Shown here piece after piece: positions 39,619 to 51,097 of a stretch of DNA of 64,000 bases. The position numbers and the translations under genes are program-made. Under the pieces are notes generated by a model that made no database searches, was not told the DNA's origin, and worked only from the letters and a program-made list of their open reading frames with translations. The DNA is from Gloeophyllum trabeum ATCC 11539 (taxonomy: Eukaryota > Basidiomycota > Agaricomycetes > Gloeophyllales > Gloeophyllaceae): NCBI RefSeq assembly GCF_000344685.1, contig NW_006920417.1, positions 186,001 to 250,000 of the forward strand, written 5' to 3'. Position 1 is the first letter of the stretch. Each line of letters begins with the position of its first letter.

Positions 39619-41665
39619 ATGGTCGGCCTCAACTTCAAGTCCCTGAGGCGTTTCCGACTGACGTTGTTCGGGCGCGCTCTGCTCGTCGTCGCGGGCGAGG
39701 TGCTGGCTAATGCTATTTGCTGGATCGTATGCGCGATCCTGTTCACCAGGAACGCAGCTTCGCGCTCGATTCTCAGTCTCGCACTGCTGGCATGGGTACG
39801 TACGAGCACGTACGCACACTCTCGAAATTTGGTAACATCTGGAACAGACGATCGGGTTGAGGCATGGTACGTCTTGTGTTATCGAGAATGAGCGCGAGTA
39901 CCAAACCTCAATACACTCCCCATTGCAGCGCTCGACGCTGATCATATAAGGTAACCAACAGCTCCGGTAGGCCTGACTCCAACTCGTGCATGGAAAGGTT
40001 CTGAAAGACCCCACAGCGACCTGTCCCGCTATATGGCATTGACATGCACCAGTGCAATCGACAACGCAACCCGCGGCCTCATCAGCCTCGGCCAACTCCC
40101 CGTAACCTGCGGGCTCTTCTTCTCCTTGGGGCACAGCACCGTCGTCATCGTAGTGGTCAGCCCCTTCCCCCTCTCTCCACTAGTCTAACTGAACCCCCCC
40201 CCCCCTTCTATTGCACAATAGAATGTGGCGATCGCCATCAGCACGAGCGTCTATGAAAAACTGGACGGCGTAGGCCAAGTCGGCGGAATAGTCGGTCTGA
40301 CGCGTCCCCCTCCCCCTTGACCGCTGATAAACAACTTCACGCTGTTTTCCAGGCAGCGCAGTGAGCGCGTCCTTCCTCTTCCTCGTCGGCCTCGCAAACT
40401 CCATCATCCTATGGCGGATTATCCGGCAGCGACGAGCGGTAACCACCCCCTCTCCATTCCATCCTCAACCACAGCTACTCACGCGAGTGCCCAGGAACGC
40501 GCGCGCCGCAAGCGCCAGCTCGAGGAGGGCGAGCGTGAGATTGCCACAGATACAGAACCGGCAGACAAGGTGAACGACAGTATGCTGATGATGCGCATCC
40601 TCGGGCCCGTTGTCAAGTTCGTGAACCGGCCCTGGAAGGTAAGTGATACCCACAGCCGTTATGCCCGCCTGGGTGGTGCTTATCATCACCTAGATGTACC
40701 CCGTCGGCGTGCTCTTCGGTTTTGGTAAGCGTATACCCACGTATTTACTTGACTATCCTTGTTCCACAGGCTGAGTCTATGTACTCTAGGATTCGACACG
40801 GCATCGTCGATCGCGCTGCTAGCAGTGTCGGGGATAGCCAAACGTAGCGCGGACGGCACGGCTATCGCCCCGGGTGACATAGTCATCTTACCGGTAACGC
40901 CTCCACCGTTCTCAGCGCTTACGAAAACATCCCGGCTAATTGAAGTTACATGCAGCTGCTGTTCACGGCGGGGATGAGCCTCATCGACAGCCTCGACTCG
41001 GTCCTGATGGTCTACTCCTACTCCGATTTCTGTGAGCACTCGTTGGCTCTGTTCAGGAGAGTCGATCCGTCGCCAAACGCCGGGACCCTCGAACCACTGC
41101 CGGCAGCTGATCCTCCTGCGGCAGAAAAGCCTGATGACGAGAAGAAGGGAGAGGCGCCTGGCAAAGAGGCCGATGCTCTGCCAATCTCCGTGTCCTCCAC
41201 GGAAGCAGCCCAGCAGGCCAACACGGACACTGACAGGCTCCTCGAGCTCAAGCACAACACCATGTCCAACTTGAGCATCATCCTCACTTTGATGAGCATC
41301 CTCGTCGCATTCAGGTGAGCTTCCCCCCGCTTTTCTTTCCCCATCTCTTGCTCACGCCAGGTATTATTGCAGCATCTCGCTGATAACCACCATGGGCCTC
41401 ATCGGCGACAACTGCGCAAAGTGCCGAGCCGCCGCGGAAGCCGCAGACGGCGGGGGGCTCGCGGGGAGCTGGTGGCGCGCCTGGGCTAGAGTCAGTATTG
41501 GCTATTGGCCCGCTTCCTGTCCGAGGCTGATACTGAAGACTCTGGCAGGCAAACGACAATTCCGGCTACATTGGAGCGGGCATCGTCGGTGCGTTCCTGC
41601 TCGTCGTCGTGTGTTGGTACGCGCACCGTCTGGCACGGAAGAAATATGGGCGTCACGGCAAGTAG
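39619..41665 (+). CDS. Nickel/cobalt transporter, NiCoT family
   Basis: High-affinity Ni2+/Co2+ permease of the NiCoT family (S. pombe Nic1 type), which supplies nickel to enzymes such as urease. Short introns join the signature helix: TIGLRHALDADHISAIDNAT, containing H-x4-D-H. Other family motifs follow: GLFFSLGHSTVVIVV, MYPVGVLFGFGFDTASSIAL and LLFTAGMSLIDSLDSVLMVY. The N-terminus (LTLFGRALLVVAGEVLANAI) and several later segments (LSIILTLMSILVA; ISLITTMGLIG; GAGIVGAFLLVVVCWYAHRL) are hydrophobic. A Pro/Glu-rich hydrophilic loop (PLPAADPPAAEKPDDEKKGE) sits between helices. The protein ends ARKKYGRHGK. Metal specificity cannot be told from sequence. Confidence 0.93.
40194..40205 (+). repeat. 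Homopolymer C12
   Basis: Twelve consecutive cytosines in an intron of the NiCoT gene, just upstream of a pyrimidine-rich acceptor. It is likely length-variable. Confidence 0.8.
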
Positions 41666-42096
41666 CTGGCGTCACGCTTAAAAGAGAGCTTGGATTTACA
41701 GTACCAGGGCCGCCGCATCTCCCGCCCTCAGGATCGAATTCGACGATTAATTCTCCATCCAAGATACTGCACACGGTTTGTCTCCCATGTACAATGTGGA
41801 ATGCAATTAGACATGTATAAGCGCATAGGGAAACGCGCGATATGTATATATGTACAACTCGTATATGCAGCACCATTACGAGGCCCCAGGCCTGAAACTT
41901 GTAAACAGCAATACAACGAAGAGCACGTTTCGGATATACAATACCAGCAGTCCATAGTGGATATAACTTTAAGGATATGCAACTAGGGCTATATGAGAAT
42001 CGAAATGTCAAATGTCCGGGAATAAAGAGGTCTTATCCTTAAGCAGTAACAATGCGTTATGAATCCACGCGGGAGTAGTAGAAATAGGAATGGATG
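41666..42096. other. Convergent 3' intergenic region
   Basis: 431 bp between the stops of the NiCoT and metacaspase genes. AT-rich, presumably both 3' UTRs. No other signal. Confidence 0.45.
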
Positions 42097-44107
42097 CTAT
42101 AGAGTGAAGACATCGTCTAGGTTCTGTGAACCGGATGAGTATACAGCGGTCACAGGCAGAGAAGGTCGGCTTACAAGTCTCTTGCAGCTGCCAAGCTTTA
42201 ACACGATATGTCAGAAGACTCCTACGCCCAGAAAGGAAGAAATCGCACCTGTGGATACTCGAATCCCAACCGCGGCGACCCAGGTGACGGGTCCGAGCCC
42301 TGATCCTGTTCAGCAAACATACATTGACCCGACCATATGATACTCACCGACATGCTGGTATCAGGCGTCGGTTCGCCTTCCTCGGGGATATCGGCGTTCC
42401 CTCGCTGGCGCTTCTCCTCTGCCACCTTGTCCGTTATGGTCTTAAGACCATGCCTTGAGGAGATGGGTCAGCATTTTGTCACTCGCTGGGTCTAATACCG
42501 GGTGACTCACTCGAGGTGCGTCATCAACTCTCGGAACGTGGGCGCTTCCTCCCTCGCTCCCAAAAATTCGATCAACGCCTGCGGGTCGTTAAGACAGCAT
42601 GACGAGAGATGTAACAGCTGGTACGTACCCTAGTCAGGAAACCCCCCTTGTCGCTCTCGTAGACGACGTGGTCGTCAGGAACCGGCGCCAGAGAAATCTT
42701 CGACAAAGTCAGTAAGTCGAATACACCCACACAAAGATATGCGTACTCACAACGTTGGGCCGTTCCGTAGGACTATCCACGCACTCCTCCGAATCATGAC
42801 TACGCGTCCGCTGCATATTCTCCGGCGACGCGCACCGCGGCGCGGCCGCGAGCTGCAGGCGCTCCCATATCCCCGACCACGACATCGCGTCCACGGCGCT
42901 CCTTGGTGACAGCGGCGTGTGGTACTGCGACGCGATGGACGACGAGCGGGTCTTCACGACCACGCGGCTGTAGCGCGCGCCGGGTTTCGGGATGACTTTG
43001 TCGAACTCGCCCGCATTGACGCACACTTCGCCCATGTCGAGGCGGCGCTTGTGGTAGATTCTTCCCCGCCGGGTGGGGGCGGCGTTGCGGCGGTCTGCGG
43101 TTGATCAGAACGGAGGGATGGAGGGAATGGAGAATGTGGCTACCTGGGTGCTTCCGTTTACCGCGGGCATGCTCGTGTTCGTGGTGGGACCACTCGTGAG
43201 GTGTATTGCACTTGTAATGTTCCAAGTCTGAGAGTGGTGAGATGGGTGACGTTCTGATAAGGCCGGGACTCGACAACTTACCCAGTAGCGTACCGGAGTG
43301 GCAGCAGTCAAATATAGCCTACGCCGAGGTATCAGGATCTGAAATCTCAGCAACGACAAGGTACGCACGACGAGTGTGCTGCCGACAGGAAGGGCTTCCA
43401 CAAGAGCCCTTCTCAAGTCCTGCGAAGACCAGGTCAGTGTAAAATGCTACTTGGAAGGTTTACACTCACGTTATCGCGTATGAAACGCTCGTCGCTGGTG
43501 ATTATACCTACACGGCAATCAGAACTGGCGTAAAAGGGTGGCCTCCTGCACTCACATTCATCCATTCCGTCCTCTTCCTCGGAGTCCTGGCTTTGACATT
43601 CCTGTTGATCGGCATGACCGGAGACTGATTGGAGCTGTCAACGCATTCCAACCGGAATAGCAGCGGACCTACAATGAAACAAGAAATGATCTCCTGCTTG
43701 AGCCCCTTCTGTCAATTCAAACATCTTGAGGAGCTTTATAGGGGATGTGAGAGTTCTTGGCAGTATATAGAAGACCTGAGATGACGCACAATGTTTTCCT
43801 CTGTGGGCTGCAGGGATGCAGGCTCTCGAGGATCGTCGGTCATGATAACGACGTCATACGGGCGGTAGTTGCAACGCTCTGCAAGAGACGATCATTTCAG
43901 AGAGAACCATTGAAATGGGTCCGTCGGCACAGCACGGTGGTAACGGAACGCACGTATCAGGAATTTCCCGAGGTCACGAACATCTTTGTGGGAGCTCTCC
44001 AGCAATCCAAACTGTTCTGTATACTGGATACCGATGAGCAGAGCCTTCTTGTAGGGCTGCCTAGCAACGATATTCGTGCGCAACGACTCCCTCAATATTG
44101 CCGGCAT
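42097..44107 (-). CDS. Metacaspase (caspase-like cysteine protease, C14B)
   Basis: Arg/Lys-specific cysteine protease of the metacaspase family, linked in fungi to stress, ageing and protein quality control. The start at 44107 gives MPAILRESLRTNIVARQPYK, then KALLIGIQYTEQFG, SHKDVRDLGKFLI and YRPYDVVIMTDDPREPASL. Splicing restores the catalytic histidine block GDHFLFHFSGHADQQE and the catalytic cysteine block VAIFDCCHSGTLLDLEHYKC. The p10-like part includes HVVYESDKGGFLTR, ALIEFLGAREEAPTFREL and EYPQLGSCKRL, and ends NLDDVFTL. The last three introns are 42306-42347, 42196-42248 and 42124-42174, and together they recover this conserved C-terminus. There is no long N-terminal Pro/Gln prodomain. 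A second, Ser/Arg-rich insert (VVVKTRSSSIASQYHTPLSP) follows the catalytic Cys. Confidence 0.9.
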
Positions 44108-44562
44108 GCCTGACCAGAGAGTCGGCGTTGTGTTCTGATCGACGAACGAGTGATTCAGCGCTTCGAAGATTCACCGGCGACGCCAGACGCGGGGGGATTA
44201 TTAGAGAGCAACACGCATAGACAGGGCGGTGGTCGTCTGTGTAAGCGCGAAGGCAAGAGTAGGGATCGCCAGAGTATTCGCGACAGACGTTCTTACGGAG
44301 GACGTGCCTGGGCTAAAGCTGGCGCAGTGCCTTGATAGCGTGGGACCCGAAGCTGATGGGATCTCGGAGGCGGGATGAGGTGCGCGCCCGGATCACGAGA
44401 TCCCCCGGACCCCACACGTGCGCAGTCGCTTTCCGTCCATTACGCCTCGGTTAGTACGCGCGTCAGCCCAGCTGCTCCGATGCTTATAAAGAATGCTTTA
44501 CTCACTTCCCCTTTACTGTACGTTTATTAGAACTGCAACGGCCCACGACACTCTAGACGGCC
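44108..44562. promoter_or_regulatory. Divergent promoter region metacaspase / wax-synthase-like gene
   Basis: 455 bp between opposed start codons. A TATA box for the plus-strand gene lies at 44485-44490, and a CACGTG E-box palindrome lies just upstream in the same interval. Confidence 0.5.
44485..44490 (+). promoter_or_regulatory. TATA box of the wax-synthase-like gene
   Basis: TATAAA sits 73 bp upstream of the inferred ATG at 44563. This supports the upstream short first exon over a start at 44731. Confidence 0.6.
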
Positions 44563-46045
44563 ATGAACTACCGCAGGATATACCTAGAGTACGTCGCTCG
44601 TCGTTCAAGGCGCTGCACAGCTGATTGACAGCGCATGGCAGGTTGTGGTCCGCGACGTACGCTGCTTGGCGTACTGTCGTACCTGAGCCACAGAACAGGA
44701 CTGAAGTAACATGGCAGACAGCTCCGGCCATGTTGATGCACTTTCTGCCCCTGCTATTCCAGGCATACCTGGTCCGACGACCAGACACCTATTTGATACG
44801 CCTGCTCCTGCTTCCAGCGGTGCTATCGTCGCTCTTACATGTCGGATTCGGCTATATGTGGACGGATCCCCGATTGAATGTGTATAACTGGGCGCTTGGT
44901 GAGTGTGCTTCTCCGCCAGCGCATGAATCATGGCTCACCTAGAATTGAAGGGCTACTGGCGATGTTCTTGATCGCACGCGCTCTCGACTTTGCTTTCGTC
45001 AAAGACGGGAGAAAGAAGTTGAACGAGGTTGAAGCTGGCGTACCCCGGGGCAGCTCGCCCGACTCGGATGACTCGGACCTCGATCGGTCAGAGAAGCCGG
45101 CTCATCGCAGCCCGACCATGACCTTCCTGCCTCTCTGGTTCAGAGATGCCCTGGAGATCCTCTTCACTGCTCGCGGACTCGGCTGGGACTTTGGTAAACC
45201 TGTCTACGTACCGCGCGATTCTCGTCCGCAGGAGCGCGGCCCGTTCCTGCGTGCCACCTTACTGTCCTTCCTCAAGCACTTTTGCCTGCTAGACTTCCAA
45301 GAGTCTCTCATCAAATGCGTACCTGGGCTTAGCAGCCCATACGGCGGGAGCATCTTCCTCTCCAACTTACCACCACTCCAACGATACGCCGTCTCCACAT
45401 TCGCGCACATCCTCACCGGCAACTGCTTCGTCTCGGGCTTCCAAATGGTCTACGACCTCTGCACCCTAATCGACGTCGGCCTCCTCGGGCACTCGCCCTC
45501 CTCCTGGCCGCCCATTATGGAGAACCCCTGGGCCACGGACTCCCTGCACGGCTTCTGGGCCCGGCGCTGGCACCAGCTCTTCCGGCAGATCTTCCTCGTC
45601 TTCGGCGGGTACCCGGGCGCCTGGCTTGCGGGCAACGTCGGCATGGTCGTCGGCGCGTTCGTCGCGTCCGGGCTCTACCACGAGCTCGCGATCTACGCCA
45701 TGGGCCGCGGGCTCGACCACCGCGTCACCATCTTCTTCGGCCTGCAGGGCTTCATGGTCATCCTCGAGAAGCTCTGGCGGATGGCCACCGGCCGGCGCGT
45801 CGGCGGCTGGTGGGGGCGCCTCTGGTGCTACTTCGTGATCATCGTGCTTGGTCAGCCGGCTGGTAAGTCGCTTCAATGTAGGTTCTGCTCGCACGTCACT
45901 TACCCCCTACACAGTCGACGCATGGCACGTTCGCGGCCTCGCCGGTGGGATGGTCATCTTCCCCATTATCAGTCCCACAAGACGCATCTTGTTCCCCGCA
46001 ATGAGGTACCTTTGGTCGATAGCGGCGGGCAGCCATGCGCAGTAA
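44563..46045 (+). CDS. Wax-synthase-like MBOAT-type acyltransferase
   Basis: Multi-pass membrane acyltransferase of the fungal wax-synthase-domain group, which in some fungi acylates terpenoids or lipids. A 26-nt first exon (MNYRRIYLE) joins, by intron 44589-44641 (53 nt, gtacgt...cag), to LWSATYAAWRTVVPEPQNRT. Membrane segments follow (MLMHFLPLLFQAYLVRRPDT; YLIRLLLLPAVLSSLLHVGF). A second intron ends in AATTGAAG and restores NWALGLLAMFLIARALDFAF. The family block is PSSWPPIMENPWATDSLHGF, WARRWHQLFRQIFLVFGGYP and FVASGLYHELAIYAMGRG, where the His is the expected catalytic residue. The last intron joins LGQPA to VDAWHVRGLAGGMVIF. The acyl acceptor is unknown, and no synthase or P450 neighbour indicates a cluster. 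Confidence 0.85.
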
Positions 46046-46444
46046 CTATATTCGCCTTGTCGCAGTTGAAGTCTATCAAACACGGAGGACGGTATATCTA
46101 GCCTACTACATATTTATAGATCTTGCATATCGTACGTACTCTGCTATCCTGCTAATAGTATCTTGATGAATTGCCGCGATGTCTCGCATATGCTCACTGG
46201 GTCAGCAACATTGATTGAGCTATAGCTTACAGAAAAAGACTCCACTGGCGCCGGTACAGGGGTGACAACAGGTATGTATGTACATGGTATCTGATTCCTA
46301 CGAAGCAAGACATCCTGGGCGGTCAATACATAGAAGAACAAACAAAGTCATAAATAGGACGTTAATAGTCATAACGATAGAATGTCCTCTAGACGGTCGG
46401 AAATTTGGCCGATCTACAGAGCCGACGCGGTAGCGAAAGGCGAA
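46046..46444. other. Convergent 3' intergenic region
   Basis: 399 bp between the stops of the wax-synthase-like gene and the methyltransferase gene. Nothing recognisable. Confidence 0.45.
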
Positions 46445-49400
46445 TCACGGTTTCCACGCAACAAACACCCGTAGCGTCCGGCTGAGCCTTTGCGAAGGAT
46501 CGTCGCCAATGAAGAACGGTCCCTGGCTGCCTTGAGCAGGGGACGGACGCTCCGGCGGCACCGTACCGTGCGCATTGCTGGGCCGTCTCCGCCTCGAGGC
46601 ATCGCTTTTGCTCCTCCTGATGTCGCCGGAAGCCCCGTTCAGCTTCTCCGGGAAGGACGACGGGGGCGGGTGAGCGGAAGAGTGCACACGCTCTCGTAGG
46701 TTACGAGCTTTCCAATGCTCGTCCCAGGTTTTGCAAGCCATGTCGAAAGCTTTGCGGACCTGCGTCCGCTGTATGGACGGCATGCGCCAGTCACATCTCT
46801 GTTGTAAAAGGGAACCTAGCATGGTGTAATCCGACATATCACTGACAGAAGATATTATCAGAATAAGACATCCAAACGACTGCCTAAATACCACTCACAG
46901 CTCGAACTGATTGATGAGATTGTCAAACTCAGATCTAGTCAGGCTCAACAGAGCCTGCTTGATATCATCGTCGCTAGCAGATTTACCTTGACGGACGGTC
47001 GAGTCACGGCTTGACTCCTGGTATTCGACTAGCCAGCTCCACATCGACTCGGAGCAAGCAACGATCTCCGCCACGCGCGCAGCCAGGTGGAGATTCAGCG
47101 ACTGCAAATCAAAGTTGAACGTCTTGTTGGGCAGCTGGGATCTACGCCGGAGGTGCGAATGGGACTGCGAGGGCGAAATACTAGGAGAATCGAAAGCAAA
47201 CTCGACGCCGAGCGTCGACGAGAGATCTATAGCCGAATCCGAGGGAGTTGAATCCGCGTCGTACTGCTCAGGGCCAGGGGGATGGAACGCGGAGGGCGGC
47301 GGCGCCGAAAACACAGACGGATGCTCAGGATCGTCGCTAACCAATATCGACGCTCGAGTCGACGGCGCGAGGGCTATCCTTCGCGCACTGTCCACATTAA
47401 CATACGGCTGCGTGCGGCGGTCCAGCTCCTCCGAAGACAGGTACGTGGACAACCGGTTCGCACTGGGCGCCTTCCGGGACTTTCGCCGCCGATTGCCCGA
47501 CAACGCCGTCTTCAGCGCGCGACGATCTATCTTGTCTAGCACGTACCCGTCATCGTCCCAGTCCGAGGATGACGCGGACGACGAGTACTCGTCATCGTGG
47601 TACGCTCTAGGCCTCGCGAGGCCTTCTTGCTCTAGGGCCCCTACCGGCGGGGGGAACGTAATAATAATAGGCGGATGCGTGCGAATATCTGCGAACCCGG
47701 GCCAGGTCAGTGGGCAACGCTAAAAGCCTAATTATGACCAACTTACTTTTAAAATACGAAGATAAATAATTCCCTAGGAGAGAGAGCGGCGCGAGGTTGA
47801 TAAATCGGGACGAGTGCATTTCCGTGTAGATCTTTTCCAGTAGGCTGTGGTCCCGCGGGTTAACCGGGGCTTTGGGGGACGTGCGGACCAAGTCAGAGAC
47901 GGATTGCGGCTCCGGAGCCTCAGCGAAGGAGGTCGCTCTAGGTCTTGGTACAATTAAGGTGGGGCGCTCATCACCAGAGGGACTCTGTGGTGGCGCTTCT
48001 GATTGGAACGCCGGCGACGAAGGTCCAGCTTCGCCGGACACATTGGAACTGGAGCCTGAAAGAAGGGGAAGAATACCTCCGTGAGTACTCTATTCACGCA
48101 ACATCCAGAAGAAATGAGAGAGTGCGAGCAGAGCGTCCGGCCTCCCACTTTCCCACGCCCTAGGAAACCCGGACCGCGGCTACTGGAATGGACTGCACTC
48201 ACCGGTATCAAATGGAACGCCACCGCCGCTAGAAGGGGGCGGGTACATGTGACGCGCAGTGCCCTCCGCACTAATCTGCTCGTGTGGCGACAAGGGGACC
48301 GTCTGCGCGGCCGGGGTGGGCAGCTTGGAAATGGACGTGTCGCGTGCGGCCCCGGGGAAATACAGATCCTCCTCAATCATCTTAGATATACCCGGGGCCA
48401 GCAGACGCGCTAGTCAGTACGTGGACGATGGGCTGTTGAGATGTCGCGCACCTCGAACGCAGCACCAGGTTTCATGACGCGTGATATTTCCTTATTGAAG
48501 AAAGGAGGCGATAATTAAACACGAGAGCGAGGGATGAGGAAACTACCATACCTCGAACAGAGAATCCCACTACATCACAACCGGCACTAGGAATGAGCGA
48601 CGGGCCATGTGAACACCAGCGGGCGGACGCACCTTATCCTCTGGCACTCCGCGGGCTATCCGCTTGACATGCCTAGGACCCAATTCACAAGTCAGATGCC
48701 CGTGGCATCACCGCACCGTATGCACGCTCGGTACTCACACAAAGTCAAACTCTTCATTGGGGAACGGGAGTCCTTCGAGACTGAATTGACGCGTCAGCAG
48801 TGAGCCGGCTGGAAGACTGAATGAATGATTCCCTACGTACAAATTGGCTTGCACCCAAGTGATCCTCGACGCGAGATCCGAGGAGCCCACTTGCGGAAGG
48901 TCAGGATGGAGCGGCACAACGTCCAAACCTGCATGCACAGTTACACCAAATCCATACGATCGTCAGGGACGACGCCACGACGGACCAACAAAGTGACATT
49001 TCTGATAGACATCAAGTATTATGCATGCCTGCGTCAACAAACTGATGCCTATGAATTTAATGAGCGGCTAACCTTCCATGTTTTGGCACATTCCAAGACC
49101 CATGTTCCAGTTCCTGTGATGTATCAACGGAACATTCGAGGTTTATAGGATAGATTGGCCTACCGCATCCCAGATCGAGTCTGTGATGAGCGGTTAATGG
49201 AATACAAATGGTATAGAATAGTGAGCACGTACACCTTCGTTGGCGGCGTGTCGAAGACATGCCAAGTCACGCTCCCGCATACCTGCTGCACAAACTGACC
49301 TTCCCATACATCACTAAAGCGTGACCCACGCGTCAAAGTCAAGTGGAGCATCTCGGGAGATCCTACTCACAAATCCACCACCTGTCTCTCGTAGCTCCTC

Positions 49401-50219
49401 GGATACGGCACCTCCTTGGCTGGGTACGGATGGTGCTTCTCTCCTCCTCTAGTGACAAACTGGGCGTCCCGGGCCGCGATGCTCCGCTTTAACTCCTGCA
49501 GGATCGCCCTGTCTGGCGTCGACAAATTAAAGTCCTTATTGCTGTGCTCCGAAATGGACGAGGTGGCATTTGAGCTGCGGCTCCGGGTCTCGTTCCCTGA
49601 GGTCCGCCCTTTCACGTCTAGTTCCGGGGCTCGCGCCTTCTTTGCCGTGCTCGATCTGCGCTTGAGGTGCACCGTCGTCCGAAGGTCCGAGAACGACTGG
49701 AAATATTGTGCATCGTATTTTAGGTCCTTTGAATGGAAAGGGTCCACTTACGGCAAACGGAGTGATCGCCCCCCCACTCGGTGATATAGCGTCCCCAACG
49801 ATGATTGTCCGCTTTTCACCGGATGATGTGGATGGTCGCAAAGTTGGGAAGAGCGCGGGAGAGCGCGGTACCCCAGACGACGTAGACGGTCTCTTTACGG
49901 GGCCGGGACGTGCTGGATTGCGAGGGGGGCGTGCAGGAGGGGGGGGAACGGCGTCTTCCGCGGGCGGGGGGATGTCAGGACTGGGGTGAAGGGACTTTTT
50001 CCTGCGCGGTGTCAGTTTCCTGACGAGCTGGGCGGCGCCCGGGGCGAACAAGGTCAGCGGGCGGGATTTTGGCTTGGGCGGGGAGGGCGCGGGGACGGGG
50101 ACGGAGGGGGACGCGGGGGCTTGCTTGGGGGCCGCCGGGCGATCCGAGTCCGCGCGGGCCAGGCGGGGACGGGCGGGAGTGGACTGGGAGCGCAGGCGGG
50201 TCGGGTACGGGTTGAGCAT
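46445..50219 (-). CDS. SAM-dependent methyltransferase-domain protein with long disordered flanks
   Basis: Large protein built around a Methyltransf_25-type Rossmann domain. The start at 50219 gives MLNPYPTRLRSQSTPARPRL and a Pro/Ser/Arg-rich region (VKRPSTSSGVPRSPALFPTL). Just before the domain come PYPRSYERQVVDL and DVWEGQFVQQVCGSVTWHVF. Motif I is spliced as VLDLGCGTGTWVLECAKTWK. Then come GLDVVPLHPDLPQVGSSDLA, SRITWVQAN, LEGLPFPNEEFDFVHVKRIA, RGVPEDKWDSLFEEISRVMK and PGAAFEMIEEDLYFPG. The C-terminal half is unusual: Ser-rich stretches alternate with helical blocks (SLLEKIYTEMHSSRFINLAP; DLQSLNLHLAARVAEIVACS; RKAFDMACKTWDEHWKARNL). The protein ends LRVFVAWKP. The substrate is unknown. The fold resembles LaeA-type regulators, but I see nothing that proves this role. 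Confidence 0.85.
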
Positions 50220-51097
50220 CCTCGAGCGGGGCGGTGACAGAGCTATACGTGAGCAGGGATGTGGTGCATGACAAGAAAGACGAAAGTCAGAGGCGCGACA
50301 TATAATACAATACAGGTACGATCGCGTAAGACTTAAGCTTGGTATGGACAGACGCAGCTCGCGGCCTGCGGGGACGAGTTGCGAACGATTCACGGGTCGT
50401 TTACGTCGCGCGCGAGAACTTTCCTCTGGGCCCGCTTCGTGCATCGCTGAAATTCTCAGGCACCGATCGGTCGTTCCGTTTCAGGGCCATGGAATATTCC
50501 CTTTCTGGGTAATCAACGCCCGGACAATCGCACAGCCTTCGGCGTCTCCCGAGCCCCAATACACGCCTCCCGCCGGCTCCGGATCCCGAAGCCACGGAGA
50601 CTGCGCGGACGCTGTCGGACCGCGGTCTCGCCGCCGTTGGGACGCTGCTGCAGGCGTCGATGTTAGAGCGGCCAACGACAGCGTTGACGGCGACACACTC
50701 ACGCATCTGCCTACGCGCTGATGTCTAGCACGGTGTCACCGAAGCAATGTGGATTGATGTGGATAACGCATGATGTGTTCTGCAAAACTGTCCGACGCCG
50801 TCCGTCCAGCTAGTGCTGCCCGATGCCCCGACGATAGCGATATCGAAGGCGTCGGTTGCCCGACGTTGTGATTCTCCCGCTACACCGAGTCCTGCGCTGT
50901 CAGAATGACTCCATAGCAGACATGCTCAGTAGAAGCAGTGATGCATGCAGACTCGTCCAGCGCCTTCCAGAAGCTTCCCAGTTGGTAGAAAGACTCTATT
51001 CGAGTCTGAAGTGCAGCATCGATCCAAGTATCCAGCGCCTAGTCTCCGCGACTTCAACCAGCTGCGACAACAGAGACAGAAGAGTGCAAGGTAGAGC
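50220..51097. promoter_or_regulatory. Divergent promoter region methyltransferase / CDC37
   Basis: 878 bp between opposed start codons. A plus-strand open frame at 50344-50721 has an Arg/Ser-rich composition with no domain and is probably chance in GC-rich DNA. Confidence 0.45.

Noticed and set aside
42249..42347. A single 99-nt frame-neutral intron near the metacaspase C-terminus
   Set aside because: A better model uses three shorter introns (42306-42347, 42196-42248, 42124-42174) and restores the conserved EYPQLGSCKRL...NLDDVFTL ending.
45466..45894. Minus-strand open frame opposite the wax-synthase-like gene
   Set aside because: Shadow frame with Asp/Glu/Pro bias caused by the GC-rich coding strand. 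The plus strand carries the conserved membrane enzyme.
50344..50721. Plus-strand open frame in the CDC37 promoter region
   Set aside because: Arg/Ser-rich composition, no domain, no splice evidence, and it lies in the expected promoter interval.
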